DNA of 6,069 bases from Azonexus sp. (GTDB lineage Bacteria > Pseudomonadota > Gammaproteobacteria > Burkholderiales > Rhodocyclaceae), in NCBI GenBank assembly GCA_023150195.1, contig JAKLLI010000126.1, forward strand, positions 1-6,069, read 5' to 3'. Of the stretch, positions 1 through 5,104 are shown piece after piece. The position numbers and the translations under genes were made by a program. The notes beneath the pieces were generated by a model. The model did no database searches. It was given only the letters and a program-made list of their open reading frames with translations, and was not told the origin of the DNA. Within the stretch, counting starts at the first letter, position 1. Every line of letters begins with the position of its first letter.

Positions 1-33
1 GGCATCGGCTGGCTGGGGTTTTTGAGCAGCCTG
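1..33. other. Short flank downstream of rsgA, nothing assignable
   Basis: These 33 bases follow the rsgA stop codon on the minus strand and run to the window edge. I see no hairpin followed by a T-run, so no intrinsic terminator for the protease-cytochrome-rsgA operon is visible here. A minus-strand ATG at positions 5-3 could start a further operon gene, but it has no Shine-Dalgarno sequence and too little sequence remains to judge it. Confidence 0.4.
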
Positions 34-894
34 TTAATCCATCTGGCCGACGAGGCGTTGATAACTGGCGAATCGCGATGGGTGAATTTTGCCGGCGGCG
101 AGTGCGGCGTGAATCGCACAATCGGGTTCCCGGTGATGACGGCAGTCCCGGAAACGGCACTCGCCCAGATGGGGACGGAATTCGCGGAAGGCGTGTTCGA
201 TGCCGGCGCGATCAATGTGGCCCAAGCCAAATTCCTGCAGACCGGGCGAGTCGATCAGCCAGCTGTCCGTGTTCAGCGCATACAGGGTGGCGTGGGTGGT
301 GGTGTGTTTGCCTGAGTCCAGGGCAACCGAAATTTCCCGCGTGGCGGCGCGGGCGTCTGGTACGAGCGCATTGACTAAGGTGGATTTGCCCATGCCGGAT
401 TGACCGACCAGCACGCTGGTCTTGCCTTGCAGGTGGGCGAGCAGGGCGTCGGCGTCTGCAAGGGCGCTGAGTTCCAGTACCGGGTAGCCGAGATCGGCAA
501 AAATGGCCGTTTGCTGCCGTGCACCGGACAAGCGTTCGCTGAGATCGCATTTGTTTAGCAGGATACGCGCCTCGATCCCTTCGCTTTCCGCCGCCAGCAA
601 GGCGCGAGTGACCAGATCATCGGAAAATCCCGGCTCCGTAGCGACCACGATCAGCAGTTGATCGACATTGGCGGCAATCAGCTTCTGGCGGATTTCATTG
701 GAGCGGTAGAGCAGGCTGTGGCGCGGCTGAATGCGCTCGATCACGCCCTGATCGGCCGATGTGCGGAGAATGTCCACGTGATCGCCACAGGCAATTTCAC
801 TTTTTTTACCCCGGGGAAAGCAGGGCAAGCGACTGCCGTCTTCCAGTTCGGCCAGATATTGCCGGCCATGGGCGGCGATGATGCGGCCCTGCAT
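34..894 (-). CDS. rsgA: Ribosome small subunit-dependent GTPase RsgA
   Basis: RsgA (YjeQ/YloQ) is a circularly permuted GTPase that binds the nearly mature 30S subunit in the cytoplasm and uses GTP hydrolysis to leave it, checking late assembly near the decoding centre. The 286-residue product has the family's layout: an N-terminal OB-fold (about 1-70), then G motifs in permuted order. G4 is NKCD (114-117), the P-loop is GQSGMGKST (164-172), the switch I region is GKHTTTHATL (195-204) and G3 is DSPG (215-218). A C-terminal zinc site follows, formed by Cys246, Cys251, His253 and Cys259 with the usual CxxxxCxHxxxxxC spacing. I chose the ATG at 894-892, whose A is also the last base of the upstream cytochrome stop (TGATG). 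A TTG one codon earlier is also in frame. No clear Shine-Dalgarno precedes it, which fits translational coupling. It is the last visible gene of a three-gene operon. Confidence 0.96.
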   Translation of the reverse strand: MQGRIIAAHGRQYLAELEDGSRLPCFPRGKKSEIACGDHVDILRTSADQGVIERIQPRHSLLYRSNEIRQKLIAANVDQLLIVVATEPGFSDDLVTRALLAAESEGIEARILLNKCDLSERLSGARQQTAIFADLGYPVLELSALADADALLAHLQGKTSVLVGQSGMGKSTLVNALVPDARAATREISVALDSGKHTTTHATLYALNTDSWLIDSPGLQEFGLGHIDRAGIEHAFREFRPHLGECRFRDCRHHREPDCAIHAALAAGKIHPSRFASYQRLVGQMD

Positions 895-1208
895 CAATCG
901 GTGAAGTTGTAGAACTGCTGATTGAGGTAGGCCGCCACTTCGGCTTCCTCGTCCGGGAACCAGCCGGAGTGGACTTGGGAATTGCAGGCGGCAACCCGTT
1001 GCAGGACATCCAGTTGGGTCGACAAGAGTCGACCTTCACGCGTATACATTTTGCTGCCGTCACCACCGTACAGACGAATATGGCAGGCCGCGCATTTTTC
1101 CTGATGTTTCTGATAGCCCGCCTTGGGGTCGGCATCGCCCCAGGGCGGTGCCGCCAGCGCGGTGGTGGAGAGGAGGACGGAGATCAGGCTGGCAGTCAGC
1201 GTTTTCAT
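894..1208 (-). CDS. Small exported monohaem c-type cytochrome
   Basis: This 104-residue protein has an N-terminal signal peptide: Lys2, then a hydrophobic stretch to about residue 18 and an ALA-A cleavage site near residues 17-20. The mature protein would be about 85 residues and periplasmic. One haem-attachment motif, CAACH (39-43), supplies the two thioether cysteines and the proximal His43. Met54 is the only methionine after the haem motif and so the only candidate Met distal ligand, but I cannot confirm that it plays this part. A third cysteine, Cys75, and an acidic and aromatic C-terminal segment (WFPDEE, AAYLNQQFYNF) look like family-specific features. Electron transfer is the likely role; partners and redox potential are unknown. 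The gene overlaps the protease gene by four bases (ATGA) and shares one base with rsgA. An AGGAG Shine-Dalgarno lies inside the end of the protease gene. I recognise no standard gene symbol. Confidence 0.9.
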   Translation of the reverse strand: MKTLTASLISVLLSTTALAAPPWGDADPKAGYQKHQEKCAACHIRLYGGDGSKMYTREGRLLSTQLDVLQRVAACNSQVHSGWFPDEEAEVAAYLNQQFYNFTD

Positions 1209-2455
1209 GCGAATTTCTCCTGGCGTTGAAGGTGAGCAATGCGTTGTGCGGCGGGTGGATGGGAGTCGTGGAAGAGCGAATGCAGCGGGTCCGGCGTCAA
1301 GGTCGCGGCATTGTCATCGTAAAGCTTGACCAATGCCCGAATCAGGTCATCGGCCCGGGTGTGGGTCGCGGCATAGGCATCCGCCTCGAACTCGTGTTTG
1401 CGCGAAAGCTGGCTGGAGAGGGGCGCCAGCAGAAAAGTGAAAACCGGCACAACCAGAAAAAAGAGGATCAGCGCCAGCGCCGTGCTCTGCGCCGGGACGC
1501 CCAGTCCGGCATAAAACCAGGGCGCATCAATCAACTGACCGAGGATGGCGAGAAAGCCGAGCGAGCCTGCAAACAGCCAGAGCATCCGTTGTAGCACATG
1601 GCGATGACGGAAATGTCCGAGTTCATGGGCGAGGACAGCGTCGATCTCGGGCGGTGTCAGCCGCGCCAGCAAGGTGTCGAAGAAGACGATGCGCTTGGTG
1701 TTGCCAAAGCCGGTGAAGTAGGCGTTGCCATGACTGGAACGGCGGGAGCCGTCCATTACGAACAGGCCGGCGGCGTGAAAGCCACAGCGGCTGAGTAAGG
1801 TTTCGATGCGGGTTTTCAGTTCGGCATCGGCCAGCGGCGTGAATTGGTTGAACAGTGGGGCAATCCAGCGGGGATAGACAAACAGGATCAAAAGATTGAA
1901 GAGCGTCCAGAACACCCAGACATGGAACCACCAGTAGGTACCCATGCTGTCCATGAGCCAAAGGACAGCGCCGATGACGGGCGTACCAATCAGGAGCCCG
2001 AGCAGGGTTTGTTTGAGCAGATCGCTGATGAACAGGCTGGCGGTCATGCGATTGAACCCGTGGCGGGCTTCGATCACAAACTGGCTGTAGACGGTCAGCG
2101 GCAAATCGATGAGTGCGCTGATCGCCATCACACTGAAAATCATCGCCAAACCGTAGGCGATGCCCTCGAGATGGGATGACCAGAATAAGTGCAGCGCCGC
2201 CAGTCCACCGCCCAAGGTGAGGGCGAGCAGCAGTACCGCTTCCACCAGCAGCGAGAAAATTGCCGTTTTGCTGCGGTCGACCGTGTAATCCGCCGCTTTT
2301 TGGTGGGAGGCGAGATTGATGCGCTCGGCAAAATCCGTGGGCACGGTATGACGCCGTTCCCGGACGTAACGGATGTGACGCAGCTTGAGCCAGAGTCGGC
2401 CGAGCAGCGTCAAACTAAAAACGAGCAGGAAAGTTTGGGTGAAAAGCGGGGTCAC
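1205..2455 (-). CDS. Ste24-type M48 family membrane zinc metalloprotease
   Basis: The 416-residue product belongs to peptidase family M48, of the type with an N-terminal CAAX prenyl protease 1 (Ste24) membrane domain. Hydrophobic segments lie around residues 5-20, 65-90, 100-120, 150-168, 175-195, 290-310 and 323-345. The zinc site is HELGH (277-281), with Glu355 in the SRKHEFEAD segment as the expected third ligand. The upstream SSHGNAYFTG segment (240-249) and the late HDSHPPAAQRI segment (396-406) are also typical of Ste24 homologues. It should sit in the inner membrane and cleave peptides near or within the bilayer. Bacteria lack the standard farnesylated CAAX substrates, so the true substrate is unknown and membrane protein quality control is only a guess. 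Start: GTG at 2455-2453, with no ATG, GTG or TTG further upstream in frame and no clear Shine-Dalgarno. It is the first gene of the operon and diverges from orn. Confidence 0.94.
   Translation of the reverse strand: MTPLFTQTFLLVFSLTLLGRLWLKLRHIRYVRERRHTVPTDFAERINLASHQKAADYTVDRSKTAIFSLLVEAVLLLALTLGGGLAALHLFWSSHLEGIAYGLAMIFSVMAISALIDLPLTVYSQFVIEARHGFNRMTASLFISDLLKQTLLGLLIGTPVIGAVLWLMDSMGTYWWFHVWVFWTLFNLLILFVYPRWIAPLFNQFTPLADAELKTRIETLLSRCGFHAAGLFVMDGSRRSSHGNAYFTGFGNTKRIVFFDTLLARLTPPEIDAVLAHELGHFRHRHVLQRMLWLFAGSLGFLAILGQLIDAPWFYAGLGVPAQSTALALILFFLVVPVFTFLLAPLSSQLSRKHEFEADAYAATHTRADDLIRALVKLYDDNAATLTPDPLHSLFHDSHPPAAQRIAHLQRQEKFA
1217..1221 (-). promoter_or_regulatory. Shine-Dalgarno of the cytochrome c gene
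   Basis: On the minus strand AGGAG lies eight bases before the cytochrome ATG, within the last codons of the upstream protease gene. It supports the chosen start. It also suggests that the cytochrome can recruit ribosomes directly as well as by coupling across the ATGA overlap. Confidence 0.8.
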
Positions 2456-2507
2456 GGTAGCGCGGGCGGAAGCTGTGAGAAAATTCGGGGTTTCTGACGA
2501 TCGGGCA

Positions 2508-2513
2508 ATTATA
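2508..2513 (-). promoter_or_regulatory. Candidate -10 element of the protease-cytochrome-rsgA operon
   Basis: The minus strand carries a perfect TATAAT here, 52 bases before the protease GTG, which would give a leader of roughly 45 bases. Its first base pairs with the first base of the orn start codon, so any -35 region must lie inside orn. I see no good -35 match: 17 bases upstream the hexamer is GAGGTT. The assignment therefore rests on the -10 match and its position only. Confidence 0.42.
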
Positions 2514-3067
2514 TGGCAGGCAATGCAAACAACCTCGTCTGGCTGGATATGGAAATGACTGGCCTCAATCCGGACGGTGACCGAATTCTTGAAATGGCCA
2601 TGGTGGTGACGGATTCCGAACTGGTGGTCGTGGCCGAGTCACCCGCTTGGGTGGTGCATCAGAGCGATGCCGTACTGGCCAGCATGGATGCCTGGAACCA
2701 GAACACGCACGGACGTTCCGGCCTGATCGACAAGGTCAAGGCCTCAACGATGGATGAAGCGGCGGTTGAACAGGCGGCGCTCGCGTTCATGGCGGCACAT
2801 TCCGGCAAGGGACTGTCGCCGATGTGCGGCAATTCCATCGGGCAGGACCGGCGCTTCATGGCCCGCTACATGCCCACGCTGGAAGATTTTTTCCATTACC
2901 GCAATCTGGACGTCAGCACCCTCAAGGAACTGTGCAAGCGCTGGCAGCCCGAGATTTACAAGGGATTCAAGAAACAGGGCCGGCACACGGCACTGGCCGA
3001 CATCCACGAATCGATTGATGAAATGAAGTACTACCGGGAGCATTTCCTGGTCAAATCAGCCGGCTGA
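2513..3067 (+). CDS. orn: Oligoribonuclease
   Basis: Oligoribonuclease is a cytoplasmic 3'-5' exonuclease that finishes RNA decay by cleaving dinucleotides to mononucleotides. In many proteobacteria it also degrades pGpG, the linear product of c-di-GMP hydrolysis. The 184-residue length is normal for the family. The DEDDh catalytic set is complete: Asp12 and Glu14 in DMEMTGL, Asp112 in [10 protein letters not shown], and His158 with Asp163 in [10 protein letters not shown]. The family works as a homodimer with two metal ions. ATG at 2513 is chosen because the protein then begins as expected, a few residues before the first motif. Only a weak GGG at 2503-2505 could serve as a Shine-Dalgarno. 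A poor extended -10 (TGAGAAAAT, 2476-2484) is the only promoter-like match in the short upstream gap, so the true promoter may lie inside the divergent protease gene. Orn converges on the glycosyltransferase gene. Confidence 0.97.
   Translation: MAGNANNLVWLDMEMTGLNPDGDRILEMAMVVTDSELVVVAESPAWVVHQSDAVLASMDAWNQNTHGRSGLIDKVKASTMDEAAVEQAALAFMAAHSGKGLSPMCGNSIGQDRRFMARYMPTLEDFFHYRNLDVSTLKELCKRWQPEIYKGFKKQGRHTALADIHESIDEMKYYREHFLVKSAG
3056..3067. repeat. Perfect 12-base palindrome at the end of orn
   Basis: TCAGCCGGCTGA is fully self-complementary and ends exactly on the orn stop codon. It is flanked by AAATC on the left and GGGATTTT on the right, so a weak outer stem (AAATC with GATTT) could form in the orn transcript. 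There is no strong T-run, so I do not call it a terminator. No clear intrinsic terminator for either gene is visible in the 21-base gap between these convergent genes. Confidence 0.4.
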
Positions 3068-3088
3068 GGGATTTTCGGACGAGGACGG

Positions 3089-4711
3089 TCAACGGCGGTA
3101 AAGCCGGAATTTCTCCTGGCTTTCCCCGGGCCGATGGCCTGACCAGACTTCCTGCCAGCCCGAGTCGGGCGCGACCAGTTGCGCCGTACGGCTGCCGACG
3201 GCCAGCAGCCACTGGCAGGTTTTGCCTTCCGCCCCCTGTTCAGCCTTGGGCTGAATGCCGACAAAGTAGGCGAGCGAGGCCCGTTGGGCATCGGTCAAGC
3301 CCCGCTCGGCCAGGCAGTCATGCGGGTCGGGTAATACCTGGGCGACCGCCTCTGCCACCGGGCGATAGCTTTTGCCGAAATCGAACCACGGCAGGATCAG
3401 TGTGGTGGCCATCAGCCAGACAGTGGTGAAGCCCATGGTCCAGTGGGTCAGGCTGCGATAGGGAGAGCGTGGCGCAGTCACGATCAGCCACAGCCAGCAC
3501 AGGGTTGCGGCAATGCCGATGATCAGGTCCAACCAGTCGAGTTGACCAACGAAGCCTGGTCGCAGAATCACCACGCGCCGTGCCAGTCGCTCGGGAATGC
3601 CGAGTGCCATCGCTGACCAGCACAACCAGACCACGGCCGCGAAAACGCTGAAGAAACTCATGGCAAACCAGTCGAAAGCATTGGCTGCACCCCGGCGCAA
3701 GGCGAGGGTGCCGGGGGTTGCCAGCAAGGCGATGGCCGGGAGTAACAAGAGTGCCGGAATTTCCCGCGGCCGATAGGTCCAGGCGAGAAACAGCAGGGTC
3801 ATGACGAACAAGGCCAGCGGCAGCAGGAAACGGGCTTGCAGCAGGGCCTTGCGTTGTCGCCAGACGGTCCAGAACGCGAGCGGCAGGGCCGGAAAAGCAA
3901 ACCAGGGTAGCAGGGCGGAAAAACGTCCCAGGCCACCGAGCGAGAAGGGGGTGCGCAGGGGGGCCATCTCGGTCTGCCACCACAGCGCTAGCCGGGCAGG
4001 CGCGTGTGTCCACAACAGCAAGGGCCAGGGAGCAATCAAGAGGGTCGCCAGGCCCAGGCCAATGCCGATGGTGATCAGGGCTTTCTTGCGATCTGGCGAT
4101 AGCCAGCACGCCAGTGGGGTGATCAGCAGCAAGGGCAGGGCGGGTGCTACCCCGGCACCAAGGACGCAGCCTGCTAGCGCCAAGCCATAGAAAATGCCGG
4201 TCAACTCGGGCTTTCGGCCGAGTGCCGCCAGCGCGCCCAAGGTGCCGGCGTAAGCCGCCAGTGCAATGAGCATGGGCTGGGCGTCGTGTGCGTGGAATAG
4301 GAGTCCGGCGGTGCCGGCGAGCAGCATCGGGCTGGCTGCCGCACTTTCCTGTCCATAGAGTTCGCGCCCGGCGTAGTACAAACCCGTCAGCGTCAGGGCA
4401 ACCCAGATGCCGCTGGCCAGCCGCATGGCGTCATGCAGGGGTAAAAGCCAGCCAAAAAGCAGGCCGGTGACGCTGGCTGTCCAGTAAAACAGCGGTGGTT
4501 CGTGGAAGGGTCGGCCGGCCAGGTGTGGGGTCAGCCAATCGCCGGTCGACAACATATGCCATGAGGCACCGATATGGATGGCGTCTTCGCCCTTCCAGGG
4601 GTCTTTACCGAACAGGCCGGCAAGCACGTAAAACGCCAGCATGGCGGCGAGCAGCCAGCCACCGGGCGGCAGTCGTATGCCTTGGCGAATCAGGCTGCGG
4701 ACATCAGGCAT
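3089..4711 (-). CDS. ArnT/PMT-like polytopic membrane glycosyltransferase
   Basis: The 540-residue protein is very hydrophobic, with around a dozen likely membrane segments starting near residue 18. It looks like the GT39/GT83 group (PMT and ArnT), which uses a polyprenyl-phosphate sugar donor on the periplasmic side of the inner membrane. Support comes from the first periplasmic loop: Glu42-Asp43 in the place of the ArnT DE pair, then MLSTGDWLTPHLAGRPFHEPPLFYW (53-77), where GDW, PHL and EPPL match the ArnT pattern and Glu71 is the likely catalytic or metal-site acid. After the last membrane segment, a C-terminal soluble domain of about 95 residues carries Cys466 and Cys499, which could form a disulfide. 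Acceptor and sugar are unknown: lipid A, other glycolipids or proteins are possible, and arnT itself is not established. The ATG at 4711 lacks a Shine-Dalgarno and lies 9 bases after the rpmE terminator T-run. Confidence 0.85.
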   Translation of the reverse strand: MPDVRSLIRQGIRLPPGGWLLAAMLAFYVLAGLFGKDPWKGEDAIHIGASWHMLSTGDWLTPHLAGRPFHEPPLFYWTASVTGLLFGWLLPLHDAMRLASGIWVALTLTGLYYAGRELYGQESAAASPMLLAGTAGLLFHAHDAQPMLIALAAYAGTLGALAALGRKPELTGIFYGLALAGCVLGAGVAPALPLLLITPLACWLSPDRKKALITIGIGLGLATLLIAPWPLLLWTHAPARLALWWQTEMAPLRTPFSLGGLGRFSALLPWFAFPALPLAFWTVWRQRKALLQARFLLPLALFVMTLLFLAWTYRPREIPALLLLPAIALLATPGTLALRRGAANAFDWFAMSFFSVFAAVVWLCWSAMALGIPERLARRVVILRPGFVGQLDWLDLIIGIAATLCWLWLIVTAPRSPYRSLTHWTMGFTTVWLMATTLILPWFDFGKSYRPVAEAVAQVLPDPHDCLAERGLTDAQRASLAYFVGIQPKAEQGAEGKTCQWLLAVGSRTAQLVAPDSGWQEVWSGHRPGESQEKFRLYRR

Positions 4712-4720
4712 GGGCGATAC

Positions 4721-4753
4721 AAAAGAAAAAGGCAGCCGCGCAGGCTGCCTTTT
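4721..4753 (-). terminator. Rho-independent terminator of rpmE
   Basis: Read on the minus strand, AAAAGGCAGCC pairs perfectly with GGCTGCCTTTT around a five-base loop (arms 4743-4753 and 4727-4737). The tail is TTTTTCTTTT (4730-4721). This is a textbook intrinsic terminator starting 18 bases after the rpmE stop codon. It separates rpmE from the glycosyltransferase gene, whose ATG follows the tail by only nine bases. Confidence 0.92.
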
Positions 4754-4771
4754 GGTGAATACTCAAGCCGA

Positions 4772-4996
4772 TCAAGCAGCGGCCTTGCCACGCATGGCGC
4801 CGAATTTCTGGTTGAACTTCTCGACGCGACCAGCGGTATCAACGATCTTCTGCTTGCCAGTGTAGAAGGGGTGGCAAGCGGAGCAGACTTCAACGTGGAA
4901 GGCGTTCTTGCTCATCGTGGAACGGGTCGTGAAGGTGTTGCCGCAGGAGCAGGTCACTGCAACATCATGGTAATTCGGGTGAATGTCGGCTTTCAT
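4772..4996 (-). CDS. rpmE: 50S ribosomal protein L31, zinc-binding type
   Basis: L31 bridges the central protuberance of the 50S subunit to the 30S head. The 74-residue product begins MKADIHPNY, as is typical of bacterial L31. It carries all four zinc cysteines (Cys16, Cys18, Cys38, Cys41) in CSC and CSAC, followed by the conserved HPFYTGKQK stretch. It is therefore the C+ form, which binds zinc; a C- paralogue under zinc-starvation control would have to be sought elsewhere in the genome. I placed the start at ATG 4996, not at an in-frame TTG 18 bases upstream, because the Shine-Dalgarno AAAGGA would lie inside the longer version and the shorter one matches the family's start. The gene lies downstream of rho in the same direction, has its own candidate promoter, and ends in a strong terminator. 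Confidence 0.97.
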   Translation of the reverse strand: MKADIHPNYHDVAVTCSCGNTFTTRSTMSKNAFHVEVCSACHPFYTGKQKIVDTAGRVEKFNQKFGAMRGKAAA

Positions 4997-5002
4997 CTTT
5001 TG

Positions 5003-5008
5003 TCCTTT
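5003..5008 (-). promoter_or_regulatory. Shine-Dalgarno of rpmE
   Basis: AAAGGA on the minus strand lies six bases before the rpmE ATG at 4996. It decides the start in favour of the 74-residue protein over the TTG-initiated 80-residue reading. Confidence 0.85.
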
Positions 5009-5041
5009 AATCAAGCGACCGGCGGTATTGGCCGATCTGGG

Positions 5042-5075
5042 AAGCCCGGGATTATCCTTGATTCATCTCGGGCTT
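5042..5075. repeat. Imperfect inverted repeat over the rpmE promoter
   Basis: AAGCCCGGGAT (5042-5052) and ATCTCGGGCTT (5065-5075) are reverse complements except at one position, giving ten pairs out of eleven around a 12-base spacer. The repeat overlaps the spacer and parts of both hexamers of the candidate rpmE promoter. In RNA from rho it could form a 3' hairpin, but no T-run follows, so it is not a standard terminator. It could instead be an operator. Which role applies, if any, cannot be decided from the sequence. Confidence 0.5.
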
Positions 5076-5079
5076 GCAA
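5051..5079 (-). promoter_or_regulatory. Sigma-70-like promoter of rpmE
   Basis: On the minus strand, -35 TTGCAA (5079-5074) and -10 GATAAT (5056-5051) are separated by exactly 17 bases. The -10 matches five of six consensus bases and the -35 four of six. Transcription would start near 5044, giving a leader of about 48 bases before the rpmE ATG. This would let L31 be made independently of rho read-through. Confidence 0.65.
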
Positions 5080-5104
5080 TAGTAACGCAGTGTTTTTGCA
5101 GGAT

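Noticed and set aside
22..315. Plus-strand open frame opposite the rsgA 3' end
   Set aside because: RsgA is certain on the other strand through its zinc site and G motifs; this frame has no recognisable features.
1148..1594. A 148-codon plus-strand open frame antisense to the cytochrome and protease genes
   Set aside because: It lies opposite well-supported coding sequence, has a low-complexity charged translation and no plausible ribosome binding site.
3318..4109. A 263-codon open frame on the minus strand inside the glycosyltransferase gene
   Set aside because: It is an alternative frame of a clear membrane protein gene on the same strand. The translation is rich in Arg, Pro and His with no domain-like pattern, as expected for a shifted GC-rich frame.
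4997..5014. Extended rpmE start at TTG 5014 (80 residues)
   Set aside because: The extension contains the AAAGGA Shine-Dalgarno of the ATG at 4996, and bacterial L31 proteins begin MK at that ATG.
4997..5044. Possible L31-binding leader hairpin in the rpmE 5' UTR
   Set aside because: Only a four-base stem (CGGC with GCCG) could be drawn, too weak to call a regulatory structure.
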